Assembly (NCBI RefSeq): GCF_029023725.1 | Contig: NZ_CP119075.1 | Span: 1,793,501-1,857,500 of the forward strand | DNA from: Synoicihabitans lomoniglobus | GTDB taxonomy: Bacteria > Verrucomicrobiota > Verrucomicrobiia > Opitutales > Opitutaceae | Direction: 5' to 3' | Length of the DNA stretch: 64,000 nucleotides | Part shown: positions 43,105 to 52,169 of the stretch, piece after piece | How the letters are laid out: each line of letters starts with the position of its first letter | Position numbering within the stretch: the first letter of the stretch is position 1 | Program-made: the position numbers and the translations under genes | The notes under the pieces: generated by a model | What the model was told of the DNA's origin: nothing | Seen by the model: only the letters and a program-made list of their open reading frames with translations | The model's database searches: none

Positions 43105-43310
43105 CGGTCGGCGGCGCTTATTTCCCCGGGAAAGGCTGAAGGTTCATCCGGTGAAAGGAGCATTCGCGCTGCCAGCCGACGCCGCGACCGCCCCGCGGAG
43201 CCGGAATTGCCATTCTTTGCACAAATGGTCCGGGCGGGAGAGGTCGGGCAAGTCGGACCTCCATCTGGTCCATTCGCGAAATGGAACCGGGTGCGATCGA
43301 ACGAGGCGGG
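43105..43310. other. Intergenic region, no clear elements
   Basis: These 206 bases lie between two same-strand genes. I see no clear hairpin terminator, riboswitch or short gene here. Confidence 0.4.
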
Positions 43311-44975
43311 CTAAGATCGATCCGCCCGGCGGGTGCGGTGGCTGCGCCGGGAGACCGCCAACCAACCCCAGAGCGACAGACCCATAAACACCGCGCCGTA
43401 AGACTCGGGTTCTGGCACGACGCCCACGGGCACGATGTCACCCGTGACGGGATCCCATACGCCGCCGCCGCCGCCCGAAAATGTGATGTTGGGGGTGGAG
43501 CCCGACGCATCTATCTGGGCATTGAAGACGTCGAAGGTTCCGTCCTCGTTTTGCCAATTCAGAATCGTGAGATTGGCACTGGAGTCGATGACGAGCGACC
43601 CGATGGTCAATGAGCCATTGCCGGCGCCGAAATCGATGACGGAGTTTCCGGTGATGGTGAGCTGGTCCCACGTTTGACTGGTGCCGTTCAAGTAGAGGCT
43701 GACGTTGTCCTCCAGGGTGACCTCGGTCCACGCGGGGATTTGGTTGTCGGACGCGAATTGCAGATCGACGTTGTTGGCGGTGAGGTCGTTGGTGTGAAAC
43801 GCCACGCCGTCTTGATTGGAAATGATCGTGCCGCCCTCGAGTGAAACGCTGCCGAAGTAATTGTTGCCCGTGCCGCTGAACGTCGTGGTGCCACTGCCGG
43901 TTTGAGTGAACGAGTTCGCGTTGATTTGCGTGGCAAAGGTCGTTTCACCCGCGCCGGTGAGGGCGATGTTACCCACATTGATTTGCGAACCGGAGAGAGC
44001 GATGGTGCCGGCGGAGCTGAGGGTGATGTCGGCACCGCCGAGGTTGAGCGTATTCGAAATGTTGGCACTGGCGTTGTCGGAGATGACGAGACCTCCGCTC
44101 GCGTTGACTTGGCCGCCGGTGAGGGTGGCGTTGGAGTTGCCCTGAATGGTCAGGCTGCTGGAACCGAGGTTTAAGTTACCGGAAAGATCGGTGGTGCCGT
44201 GGTTGTCGATGACGACACCGCCACTCACGTTGAGGTTGCCGCTCATGGAGGTATTGCCATCTCCGGAGAGATAAAGGGTGCCGCCACTGTTGGCGCCGAC
44301 GTTGCTGCTGACGTTCCAGTTGCCGGAGCCCTGCAAGGTAAGGTCATAGTTACCTTGGGAAACGGTCTGATTCAGCGTCATGGTGTCCTGGGCGCTGGTG
44401 AAGATGGCGTCTCCCGTCAAAGTGAGGGAAGAGCTGAATGTGTTGTTGCCGCTGACGTTTACGAGACTGCCGGAGCCCGTGCCGTTACCCGCGATATTGA
44501 AACTGCCCTCGGTGACGGTGATGCCACCGGAAAGCGCTAGGGCGGCGCCGGATTGCACCGTGTTGCCCCACGTGCTACTGCCGAGGGCGTTGTTGTGGGA
44601 GAGTTCGACGGTGCCACTTTGGAAACTGACGGTGCCACCGAAGGTATTGCTGCCTTCCAAAAAGAGCGTGCCGGTGCCCGTTTTGGAGAGCCCGTTGGAA
44701 TAGGTGAGGTTCGATAGGACACCGGAAAGCGTGGTGTCCTCGGACCCAGAGACGGTCAGCTTCTTGTAGTTACCGTTGATATCACCAGTGATGACGATGT
44801 CACCCGCTTGGGCGTCCCATGTCTGGTGGGCGGAGAGTTGGACGTTGTCGTTGATGACGTAGTCTGAAGCGCTGGTATTGGTGATGCCGCCGGATCCAAT
44901 TGTCACCGTTTGTCCCACCAAGACTGCGGAAGCCAAGGACATCAGTATCAACAACTGGGAACATTTTCGTCTCAT
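43311..44975 (-). CDS. PEP-CTERM surface protein with autotransporter-type beta-strand repeats
   Basis: This 554-residue exported protein has a signal peptide (RRKCSQLLILMSLASAVLVGQ) and then Gly/Ser/Asn/Thr-rich repeats such as LSKTGTGTLFLEGSNTFGGTVSFQSGTVEL. The pattern (KTGxGTLxLxGxNTYxGxT) is typical of autotransporter-associated beta-strand repeats. The C-terminus has the exosortase sorting signal: VPEPESYG, a hydrophobic helix and an Arg-rich tail (SRRSHRTRR). It is probably processed by exosortase and displayed on the surface. A clear ribosome binding site (AAGGTGAG) precedes the ATG. The substrate or partner is unknown. Confidence 0.92.
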   Translation of the reverse strand: MRRKCSQLLILMSLASAVLVGQTVTIGSGGITNTSASDYVINDNVQLSAHQTWDAQAGDIVITGDINGNYKKLTVSGSEDTTLSGVLSNLTYSNGLSKTGTGTLFLEGSNTFGGTVSFQSGTVELSHNNALGSSTWGNTVQSGAALALSGGITVTEGSFNIAGNGTGSGSLVNVSGNNTFSSSLTLTGDAIFTSAQDTMTLNQTVSQGNYDLTLQGSGNWNVSSNVGANSGGTLYLSGDGNTSMSGNLNVSGGVVIDNHGTTDLSGNLNLGSSSLTIQGNSNATLTGGQVNASGGLVISDNASANISNTLNLGGADITLSSAGTIALSGSQINVGNIALTGAGETTFATQINANSFTQTGSGTTTFSGTGNNYFGSVSLEGGTIISNQDGVAFHTNDLTANNVDLQFASDNQIPAWTEVTLEDNVSLYLNGTSQTWDQLTITGNSVIDFGAGNGSLTIGSLVIDSSANLTILNWQNEDGTFDVFNAQIDASGSTPNITFSGGGGGVWDPVTGDIVPVGVVPEPESYGAVFMGLSLWGWLAVSRRSHRTRRADRS

Positions 44976-45058
44976 CTCACCTTGTAAAGGTTAGGGGGAA
45001 ATTGCGCGCTATGCCAGTCGTAAGACATTGCAAATTGCACCCACACGGCGGTTCGGTA

Positions 45059-45079
45059 TTTGCGTAGAGACTACGCAAA
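45059..45079. promoter_or_regulatory. Perfect inverted repeat upstream of PEP-CTERM gene
   Basis: TTTGCGTAG-AGA-CTACGCAAA lies about 85 bp upstream of the PEP-CTERM start and about 80 bp after the TPR gene's stop. It has 9-bp arms and no T-run, so an operator is more likely than a terminator. Confidence 0.45.
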
Positions 45080-45159
45080 ATCCGCGCGGGGAGCAGCGGG
45101 TGATCGGCCGTGAAAAATGCGCCGCGCGCGACCAATTAACGTCTGCTCTCGACCCGCGA

Positions 45160-46068
45160 CTACGCGTCGACGGCATCAAGCTCGGCGACTTCGGCGGCGA
45201 GTTTGGCGTCGTCGGGCAAAAGTTTTTGCGCCTGCAATAGAGCAAGTCGCGCCGCCGACTTGTCGCCGAGCTGCGCCTGGATCTGGCCAATGCGCCACCA
45301 TACGTAAGCAGGGGGAGCACCTTTGTCCGGTGCCGGCAGTTCCAGACATTTTTGCAGGGAGGACAGGCCGCGTTCCAAAGCGATGCCGGAGGCTGCGGAG
45401 CATCGACCGAACTGGTAGAGGGCAAAGTAGTTTTCGGGAGAGCGATCGATGACCTCGGCGAGCGTTTGCAGCGCCGACATCATATCACCTTCAATACGAT
45501 GCAAATTGGCGCGGGCAAAGGCTCCCTGATTGAGATCGATGGCGGAGATGGCATCGGCCTGCTCATAAGCTTTGCGCATGCTGCCGCCGGCGATGCCCGG
45601 AGCCTCGGCATAGTATTCGAGCAGACCTTGTCGAAACATCAGATTGCTGGGTTCCAGCGCGACGGCCCGCTCCATCGCCTGGCGTCCGCGTCGGGCGGCT
45701 CCGAGCGCCTTGAAGGACGTGCCCATGGTTCCTGCGTGGATCGAACACGCGGCCCCGTATTCGAAGTTAAGCAATGGGTCGTCGGGAGCGATGGCGAGAG
45801 CTCGACCGAGATAATCGACGGCGAGTTCGCGCTCGCGGCGCTTGGCGGCGAGTTTACCCAGGTGGAGCAGGGCGGTGGTATCGTGGGGATTGGCCGCCAA
45901 AACGGCTTCAAAAACCGGCTGCGCCTCGGCGTAGCGACGCTCCGCGAAGAGGGCCAGCGCGGCGGGCAGATCTCCCGGGGGCGCGGTCACCTCGGGGGCG
46001 GCGCGCAGGACGGCGGTGGCCCCCATGGCAAATACCACTAACAAAAATCGGCAGGTCGAACGCGTCAC
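45160..46068 (-). CDS. Exported TPR-repeat protein
   Basis: This 302-residue protein has a signal peptide (RSTCRFLLVVFAMGATAVLRA) and several TPR-like repeats, for example ALALFAERRYAEAQPVFEAVLAANPHD, LLHLGKLAAKRRERELAVDYLGRALAIAPDD and YVWWRIGQIQAQLGDKSAARLALLQAQKLLPDD. It is probably a periplasmic scaffold. No enzymatic domain is visible, and the neighbours give no clear hint. The partner is unknown. Confidence 0.83.
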   Translation of the reverse strand: MTRSTCRFLLVVFAMGATAVLRAAPEVTAPPGDLPAALALFAERRYAEAQPVFEAVLAANPHDTTALLHLGKLAAKRRERELAVDYLGRALAIAPDDPLLNFEYGAACSIHAGTMGTSFKALGAARRGRQAMERAVALEPSNLMFRQGLLEYYAEAPGIAGGSMRKAYEQADAISAIDLNQGAFARANLHRIEGDMMSALQTLAEVIDRSPENYFALYQFGRCSAASGIALERGLSSLQKCLELPAPDKGAPPAYVWWRIGQIQAQLGDKSAARLALLQAQKLLPDDAKLAAEVAELDAVDA

Positions 46069-46230
46069 GGCAGGAATGTGAAAACACCCGTTCGTCCTGG
46101 CAACTCCGAGCTCCGGTTAAGTTTAACGATTGGCATGTCTGGTGGACCGGCGGTTTGCACCCGAATCAAGCGGCCGATTGTGTGGCTCGTGACCGTCGTG
46201 CGCTGTTGGCGTGGCTGAACCCCTCTTCCT

Positions 46231-47004
46231 ATGAAACCCTTTCTCTCCTGTCTGTTTGCCCTTACCACTGTTTTTACCTTATCCGGAAAGGACATGGTTA
46301 AATCTGGAGTATGGAAATGGACGGAGTTGGCCGTCGAAAAAACCGCGACCGGCGCACGTCGGGCGATATTCGAGGGCGAAGGCGCGGATGTATCCAACAT
46401 GATGGTTCATGCGACGACGCTGAATCCCGGTGAAGCGCCGCATCCGCCGCACACACACACTGATCTGGAAGAGCTGATCATTGTCAAAGAAGGGCTCCTC
46501 AAAGTGACCATCGCGGGTGAGACCAAGGTCGTCGGTCCGGGCAGTGTCGCCGTCGCCCTCGTCGGCGATGAGCATGGCTGCAGCAATGCGGGGGACGTGC
46601 CGGTGACCTACTACGTTTTGCGCTACAAGAGTCGTTGGCAGCAGGACTCCCGGGGCGGACGTGAACCGCGGCTCACTTCGCGCATCATCGACGAAAAAGA
46701 CGTCGCCTTCGCCGCCAATCCCCGGGGCGGTTGGCGCGGGTTTTTCAATGGATCGACCTCCACGCTGCGTCTGTTTGAACTGCATGAATCCACCTTGATG
46801 GGCGGCGTGCAAAACCATCCGGTTCACACCCACAACGCCGAGGAAATGGTCATCATGCTCGACGGGCACGTGGATCTGGAAATGAACGGCATTCGCTACG
46901 AGGGTAAGCCCGGCGACGTATATTTCATCGCGGCCAACGACCCGCACACGCTCTTCACCCACGGTGACAAGCCGTCGCGATATTTTGCGTTCCAGTGGCA
47001 GTGA
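46231..47004 (+). CDS. Exported bicupin protein
   Basis: This 257-residue protein has a signal-like N-terminus (PFLSCLFALTTVFTLSG) and two cupin domains. Cupin 1 has HPPHTHTDLEELIIVKEG and the GPGSVAVALVGDEHG strand (about residues 70-115). Cupin 2 has HPVHTHNAEEMVIMLDGHVD and GDVYFIAANDPH (about residues 195-245). Both keep the His-x-His...Glu...His metal ligands. It could be a dioxygenase- or ureidoglycine-aminohydrolase-like enzyme or a binding protein. It precedes a Dabb-domain gene by 24 bp. Confidence 0.84.
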   Translation: MKPFLSCLFALTTVFTLSGKDMVKSGVWKWTELAVEKTATGARRAIFEGEGADVSNMMVHATTLNPGEAPHPPHTHTDLEELIIVKEGLLKVTIAGETKVVGPGSVAVALVGDEHGCSNAGDVPVTYYVLRYKSRWQQDSRGGREPRLTSRIIDEKDVAFAANPRGGWRGFFNGSTSTLRLFELHESTLMGGVQNHPVHTHNAEEMVIMLDGHVDLEMNGIRYEGKPGDVYFIAANDPHTLFTHGDKPSRYFAFQWQ

Positions 47005-47028
47005 GCCTGCTGCAGACTCGATCCAGCC

Positions 47029-47466
47029 ATGGCCACTGATAACCCCCATTTTTCGCGACGTGCCTTCATCGCCGCTTCAGCCACGGCCACCGCCGCGGTG
47101 GCCGTCGGCTTGAATGCACAAAAACCTCCTCCTCAATCTTCCATGATCTCAGACACTACGCTCGTTCATCACGTTTTCTTTTGGCTCAAAAACCCCGACT
47201 CACAGGAGGATTTACAGGCGCTGCTCGCCGGCATCAAGGGGCTGGGGGCAGTGCCGCAAGTGAAGGGCGTTCATGTCGGGGTGCCGGCCTCGACCGAAAA
47301 ACGCGAGGTGGTGGAAAACAGTTATCACGCCTCCGAGATACTGCTCTTCGATAGCTTGGAAGATCAGGCCACCTACCAATCTCATCCGCTGCACCAGCAG
47401 TTCATCGACGAACATTCGCACCGGTGGTCCAAGGTTGTGGTGTTTGATACGATCAACGCAGGTTGA
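47029..47466 (+). CDS. Dabb-domain protein with Tat signal
   Basis: This 145-residue protein starts with a twin-arginine signal (FSRRAFIAASATATAAVAVG) and continues with a stress-responsive alpha/beta-barrel (Dabb) domain: LVHHVFFWLKNPDSQEDLQALLAGIKGL, SEILLFDSLEDQATYQSHPLHQQFIDEH and KVVVFD at the end. Dabb proteins are small dimers of mostly unknown role; some are cyclases in plants. It probably forms an operon with the bicupin and is exported folded. Confidence 0.87.
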   Translation: MATDNPHFSRRAFIAASATATAAVAVGLNAQKPPPQSSMISDTTLVHHVFFWLKNPDSQEDLQALLAGIKGLGAVPQVKGVHVGVPASTEKREVVENSYHASEILLFDSLEDQATYQSHPLHQQFIDEHSHRWSKVVVFDTINAG

Positions 47467-47550
47467 TTTTTCGACTCACTCGTCTCGACGTGGGCGGCTG
47501 ACCAACTGACTTTGCCCGCCGGGTTCACCGGACTGATGAGACGTCGGCGG

Positions 47551-48162
47551 TTAAGGCGCGTCGGTCGCGGCGGCGGCGGAGACAATACCCATTTCCTCGC
47601 AATAGGCTTCCCAACTGAAATCCATCAGCACCGAGTTCATCAACCCGTGGGCGATGGCGTAGTGGTTCAGTAGGACCCAGCGATTGTCGCGGTATTCATA
47701 AACGTCGGCATATTCATCCGTGTCGTAACGATTGCCGACCCGGTAGACCACGTAGGCGTAATTTCCCTGAGGTAAAGTTACGGTTTCGATGGCGACCGTA
47801 TAAAAGCCGGGATCGTCTCGATCGATGTCGACGGGCACCGTCGGAAAAAGATCGCGGGTTTGGTTACGAAAACTGCGGCCCATGCGACGATCATAGCGAT
47901 CGAGTTCGTAGAGCTGGTTGGCGTGACGCAGCGTCGCGTGCCAGCCGCGCAAGGTCACCAGGGCGACCTCTTGCTCCGTGGGAGAAAACGTCCGGCCGTT
48001 ATAGCTGGGAATGCGATTGAAGGTTTGGGGGGAGGAGACCGCGGACCCCGAACGTGATTGGCAACCAGTCAGTGCCACCATCACTATCACCATCGCCGCC
48101 CAGACCGATACTCCTGGCAGCAACGGGGAACGGATCAGAGAAGTGGATGAGACGCGGGGCAC
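47551..48162 (-). CDS. Hypothetical lipoprotein
   Basis: A lipoprotein of about 203 residues: the signal contains VIVMVALTGCQ with a good lipobox (ALTGC). The mature part has no domain I recognise; it is polar with many Arg/Tyr and ends in a segment with WEAYCEEMGIV. The start is uncertain: a GTG at 48162 gives an Arg-containing n-region before the hydrophobic stretch, while the ATG at 48093 would lack charge. The much longer open frame overlaps the divergent glycosidase gene and is not credible. Confidence 0.65.
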   Translation of the reverse strand: MPRVSSTSLIRSPLLPGVSVWAAMVIVMVALTGCQSRSGSAVSSPQTFNRIPSYNGRTFSPTEQEVALVTLRGWHATLRHANQLYELDRYDRRMGRSFRNQTRDLFPTVPVDIDRDDPGFYTVAIETVTLPQGNYAYVVYRVGNRYDTDEYADVYEYRDNRWVLLNHYAIAHGLMNSVLMDFSWEAYCEEMGIVSAAAATDAP

Positions 48163-48286
48163 GGGCGTGGGAGGCGAGAGAGCAGAGAATGATTCCAGGG
48201 AAATCCGGTGTCGATACTGGGAGGGGCGCGGGCTTTGCAAAACATTGACCACCTCGGCGAGGATCGAGGTTGTGTCAGCATCGCGA

Positions 48287-49369
48287 ATGGTTGAACCCAT
48301 TCTCGTGCGTATAACCCAACCCCTTCGATTCACCCCGTCATTAATTGTGGCCGGACTCTTGTTTTTTTCCGGCGGTGTCGGGATGGCGGCGGAGACGACA
48401 TTCAGCGATGGCCGCAGCGCGCTGGAGACTGAGACCAAGCTTTCACTCATCTCCGTTGAGGGAAACCGGTTTGTGAACGAGGCCGGGGAGACGGTGGTGC
48501 TGCGGGGGCTGGCGTTGTCCGACCCGGGCGAGCTGCTCGACCGGGGGCAGTGGAATCGCGGCTACTTCGAGCAGGCCGCCAGCTGGAATGCCAATGTCGT
48601 GCGCGTGATGGTGCAGCCGGACCGGTGGCATCGCTGGGGCGAGGAACGTTTCCTCCAGTTCATCGATGAGGCCGTGCAGTGGTCGGGTGAACTCGGCATG
48701 TATGTCATCATCGATTGGCACACGATCGGCAATGTGCTGACCGGTGTGTATCACCGCCCGGAATACATCACGAGCAAGGACGAGACCTTTCGGTTCTGGA
48801 ATACCATTGCCCAGCGCTACCGCAACAACCCGACCGTGGTGGCCTATGAACTTTATAACGAGCCGACCAACCGCGGCGGTGCGTTTGGGCGACTGCCATG
48901 GAGTGACTACAAAGTGTTCGTGGAGGACTTGATCTACATGATCCACCACATTGATCCGACGGCGATCGCGTTGGTGGCGGGCTTTAACTGGGGCTACGAT
49001 TTGCGCCACGTGCGCGACGAACCGATCGAGGCGCCGAATGTCGCCTACGTGACGCACCCTTATCCGATGAAGAGTGCTGATTGGGAGCACGACTGGGAGG
49101 CGATTTGGGGGTTTGTCGCAGAGCGTCATCCCATCGTTGCCACCGAATTTGGCTATATGAGCGCCGAGGAACGCGGCTCGCACAACCCCGTCATCGGCGA
49201 CGAGGTCTACGGCGAAGCGATCATCAATTTCTTCGAGAAACGCGGCATCTCTTGGACCCCGTGGGTGTTCGACACGATCTGGACCCCGAACCTGCTGCTG
49301 GATTGGGATTTCACCCCCAGTAATCAGGGACGTTTCTTCAAAGCGAAACTGCAGGAGTTGAATCCGTGA
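48287..49369 (+). CDS. Exported GH5-family endoglucanase-like glycosidase
   Basis: This 360-residue protein has a signal peptide (LVRITQPLRFTPSLIVAGLLFFSGGVGMA) followed by a glycoside hydrolase family 5 TIM barrel. LISVEGNRFVNEAGETVVLRG is the usual start. VAYELYNEPT holds the acid/base Glu (about residue 195) and PIVATEFGY the nucleophile Glu (about residue 286). HPYPMK also fits. It probably cleaves beta-1,4-glucan or mannan outside the cytoplasm. The ATG at 48287 directly precedes the signal peptide. It is divergent from the lipoprotein gene. Confidence 0.91.
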   Translation: MVEPILVRITQPLRFTPSLIVAGLLFFSGGVGMAAETTFSDGRSALETETKLSLISVEGNRFVNEAGETVVLRGLALSDPGELLDRGQWNRGYFEQAASWNANVVRVMVQPDRWHRWGEERFLQFIDEAVQWSGELGMYVIIDWHTIGNVLTGVYHRPEYITSKDETFRFWNTIAQRYRNNPTVVAYELYNEPTNRGGAFGRLPWSDYKVFVEDLIYMIHHIDPTAIALVAGFNWGYDLRHVRDEPIEAPNVAYVTHPYPMKSADWEHDWEAIWGFVAERHPIVATEFGYMSAEERGSHNPVIGDEVYGEAIINFFEKRGISWTPWVFDTIWTPNLLLDWDFTPSNQGRFFKAKLQELNP

Positions 49370-49442
49370 ACTTTGCGTCGGTTCGGCCTGGAAGGATCAG
49401 TGCTGATCGAATTTTGGCCATCGACGATACGCACGCTTGACG

Positions 49443-49466
49443 AGAGGTGTCCGAATGGACACCTCT
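49443..49466. promoter_or_regulatory. Candidate LexA operator (SOS box)
   Basis: A perfect inverted repeat AGAGGTGTCC-GAAT-GGACACCTCT (10-bp arms, 4-bp centre) lies directly upstream of the preferred lexA start. Its position fits autoregulation. The core is GTGTCC-N4-GGACAC. I know of no consensus that would confirm it. Confidence 0.6.
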
Positions 49467-49470
49467 GCGT

Positions 49471-50088
49471 GTGGCCACTTCATTAACCGAAGCTCAGGAG
49501 AACGTGTTCTCCTTTATTGTGCGGCACCAAACCCAGCATGCTCGTCCGCCGTCGTTGCGGGAAATTTGTCAGGAATTCGGTTTTGCCAGTCACAATGCGG
49601 CGCGCAAACACGTGCAGGCGCTCGCTCGCAAAGGTTACGTTTCTCAAACCGGCGATGGTCGCACCTGGGCGGCGACCAACGCCAAGGAGGTGCAGGGCTA
49701 CTTTCACAACGTGCCGCTGTTCGGGACGATACCCGCCGGTCTGCCGGGCGACAATCCGGAGCTGGCTGATGAAGCTGTCCGGATTGATCCAGAGGTGTTT
49801 GGCCTGAGGTCGGCCAAGGGATTGTTTGCGTTGCGGGTGCGCGGCGACTCGATGACCGGCGCGCAGATCGCTGATGGGGATGTGGCGCTCTTGCGAGCCG
49901 AGCCGGGTTTGCCCGGACAGATCGTGGCAGCATTGATCGATGGCGAGTCCACGCTCAAGCGAATGGTGCGAGAAGGTCGCCGACTTTTTTTACGTGCCGA
50001 GAATCCGACCTATCAGGATCTCATACCGGCCGAGAGCCTCACGGTGCAGGGAGTCCTCGTCGGTGTGATCGGTTGCGGGCAGCGGTAA
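49471..50088 (+). CDS. lexA: LexA repressor
   Basis: This 205-residue SOS repressor and self-cleaving peptidase has an N-terminal winged HTH (PPSLREICQEFGFASHNAARKHVQALARKGYV, about residues 26-57) and a C-terminal S24 domain. The cleavage site is Ala89-Gly90 (TIPAGLPG), with Ser127 in RGDSM and Lys163 in ESTLKRM. The GTG at 49471 was chosen because the LexA family starts just before SLTEAQ, and the GTG at 49447 would lie inside the candidate operator. Length is typical. Confidence 0.93.
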   Translation: MATSLTEAQENVFSFIVRHQTQHARPPSLREICQEFGFASHNAARKHVQALARKGYVSQTGDGRTWAATNAKEVQGYFHNVPLFGTIPAGLPGDNPELADEAVRIDPEVFGLRSAKGLFALRVRGDSMTGAQIADGDVALLRAEPGLPGQIVAALIDGESTLKRMVREGRRLFLRAENPTYQDLIPAESLTVQGVLVGVIGCGQR

Positions 50089-50224
50089 CGTCCCAAGTGC
50101 GCGGCGAGGTGAGTTCCCTGGCGCAGCTGTAGTTTGATCGGCGGACGCCGCTGCTTGACGGGTGGTCGAAAAATTCAATCAACGGCCGATTGCGACGGCG
50201 TCGCGACCGAACCCGGCGCAACCC

Positions 50225-50254
50225 AAAAAAGCCCGCCCTGAACAAGGGCGGGCT
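50225..50254 (-). terminator. Rho-independent terminator of coiled-coil gene
   Basis: A perfect 10-bp stem AGCCCGCCCT / AGGGCGGGCT with a GAACA loop. On the minus strand it is followed by six T, so it ends the gene at 50286-52169. Confidence 0.9.
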
Positions 50255-50285
50255 CGATGAACTGGAGGTAGGAGAGGGGCGAGGG

Positions 50286-52169
50286 CTAGTGCCGGCCTCT
50301 ACCTGATTTTGATTTCGAACCTTTGGAGGATTTATCCGACTTACCTTTCGATGATTTATCGGACTTTCCCTTGTCGAATTTACCATGATGGTCGTTGTAA
50401 CCGACGTCGCCGCCGAGCTCCCGATAGATCGCGAGCGTATCACCCCGATTGATCTCGAACAGGCTGGCGATGAGCGCGGACACTTTTTCCGCCGAATTAT
50501 CGCCCGCGATTTGGAACGTTGGATCGCGGAACGTATCGCGCAGGTATTGCTCGTAGGCGCTGATGTCGGTGTCAATGAAGCCAAGCAAGGTGGTTTGAGC
50601 GGCGATGATGGCCTGTAGGTCGGCTATCGTGGCTTGGGCCGCGGCCAAATCGAGCGTCAAGGCAGCGATCTGAGCGTTTGCCGAGCCGAGGTCTGCGGTC
50701 AACGTAGTGATCTGGGCATTGGCGTCGTCCAACTCGCTCGTGAGCGTATCGATTTGTCCGTTCGCGGTAGCGAGGTCGGAGGTCAGACCGTCGATCTGGG
50801 CGTTGGCGGAAACGAGATCAGCCGTAAGGATATTAATCTGTCCGTTGGCCGCCTCGAGATCGGCCACGAGGCCGGCGATCGTGTTGTTGGCGTGGGCGAG
50901 ATCAGTGGTGAGGCCTGCAATGGTGGCGTTGGCCGCACTGAGGTTTGCCGTCAACGTAGCAATTTGGGCCGTGGCGTCGTCGAGTTCGGTCGTGAGCGTG
51001 TCAATCTGATCGTTGGCGATGACGAGGTCGGCATTGAGCGCATCGATCTCGGCATTGGCGGCATCGAGATCGGCCGTGAGGCTCGCGATCGTCGCGCCGG
51101 AGCTGGCGAGCTCGGCCGAGAGCGTCGTGATCGTGGCGTAGGCGGAGGCGAGATCGCCCGCTTGGGTGGAGATCGTGGCGTTGGCGGCGTTCAGCGCGTC
51201 CTGCAACACACTGTTGGCGGTGAGTGCCGCCGCGAGTTGTGCTTCAAGGTCTGCCTTCATGGCCAGGCAGTCGTCGCGCTCGGAGGTCAGAACGGAAATC
51301 TGAGTTCGGGCGACGTCCAAGTCACTGGCGAGGCCGACGGAGTTGGCGTTGCAGGCCTGGAGTTGCTGTTCGAGCAGGGCGACGTAGTCGTCGCAATCCG
51401 CCAGCAGTTGTTCCAGCTCAGCGATCTGGGCCAGGAGCTCTGGCGAGGCGTCGAGCGGATGCTCATCGACGCCGTCGAGCACGCCGTCGCCATCGGTGTC
51501 GGGATTGTCCGGGTCGGTGCCGAGCGCGGCTTCTTCGTCGCTGTTCAGTCCGTCGATGTCGGTATCAGTGACTTCGGCGAGAATGAAGCCGTCGTCGGAA
51601 TCAACGCTGATGTCGATGCGGTAGTTGATACCGTTGATGCCTCCCCAGTCTTCGAGGGTCACGTAGAGGTAGTTCACGCCCGGAACGAGCGCGGCACCGG
51701 AGGGGGCGAAGCTTCCGCTCCCATCGATGGTGCCGAGGAAGGTGTTGTTGAGCGTCGCGTGTCCGCGATTGTCCGCGATCATTTGAATGGCAATCGACGG
51801 GTCGCCGACCCAGCTGGCCGGAGCGACAAAGCGGATGCGGTAGTAGGTGAAGGCGTGATCGTCGTTGGTGCCAACCCCGGCGGCGGGGTCCGGATCGAAA
51901 TTCAACCACGCGTTAGTGCCCTGGACGTTGCCCCAAGGGTGGCCGGTGAACAAGTAAGCCGGACCCCAGGTGACCTGGTCCCGGGAGGCTTCGGAGTAGG
52001 TGTCGATCGCCCCAGCCGTGCCATTGGCGCCCAAGACGGTGAGCGTTTGGGTTTCAGCTCGCGCAGCGGGAGCGTTGGCAAACGCCGCTATCGTGATAAT
52101 GGCGGCGGCGAGGTAGGTCACGAGGCGGCTAGGGGGACCGGTAATCGGACGGGTGGGGTGGGATTTCAT
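50286..52169 (-). CDS. Exported thrombospondin-3/coiled-coil surface protein
   Basis: This 627-residue exported protein starts MKSHPTRPITG and has a signal peptide (LVTYLAAAIITIAAFANAPAARA). The modules follow in order: a beta-rich ligand-like domain (about residues 40-205); a Ca-binding thrombospondin type-3 segment (DTDIDGLNSDEEAALGTDPDNPDTDGDGVLDGVDE, about 215-250); a coiled coil of about 270 residues built from 14-residue units (LTADLxxANAQIDx); a short globular part; and a Lys/Ser/Gly-rich tail with two KSDKSSKG repeats. It is probably a secreted adhesin- or stalk-like protein. The upstream frame before 52169 is not coding-like. Confidence 0.87.
   Translation of the reverse strand: MKSHPTRPITGPPSRLVTYLAAAIITIAAFANAPAARAETQTLTVLGANGTAGAIDTYSEASRDQVTWGPAYLFTGHPWGNVQGTNAWLNFDPDPAAGVGTNDDHAFTYYRIRFVAPASWVGDPSIAIQMIADNRGHATLNNTFLGTIDGSGSFAPSGAALVPGVNYLYVTLEDWGGINGINYRIDISVDSDDGFILAEVTDTDIDGLNSDEEAALGTDPDNPDTDGDGVLDGVDEHPLDASPELLAQIAELEQLLADCDDYVALLEQQLQACNANSVGLASDLDVARTQISVLTSERDDCLAMKADLEAQLAAALTANSVLQDALNAANATISTQAGDLASAYATITTLSAELASSGATIASLTADLDAANAEIDALNADLVIANDQIDTLTTELDDATAQIATLTANLSAANATIAGLTTDLAHANNTIAGLVADLEAANGQINILTADLVSANAQIDGLTSDLATANGQIDTLTSELDDANAQITTLTADLGSANAQIAALTLDLAAAQATIADLQAIIAAQTTLLGFIDTDISAYEQYLRDTFRDPTFQIAGDNSAEKVSALIASLFEINRGDTLAIYRELGGDVGYNDHHGKFDKGKSDKSSKGKSDKSSKGSKSKSGRGRH

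Noticed and set aside
48163..48450. Longer start for the lipoprotein at 47551
   Set aside because: It would overlap the promoter and signal peptide region of the divergent GH5 gene and place the lipobox more than 130 residues into the chain.
49447..49470. Upstream GTG start for lexA
   Set aside because: It would put the start codon inside the candidate operator palindrome and add residues that LexA proteins lack.
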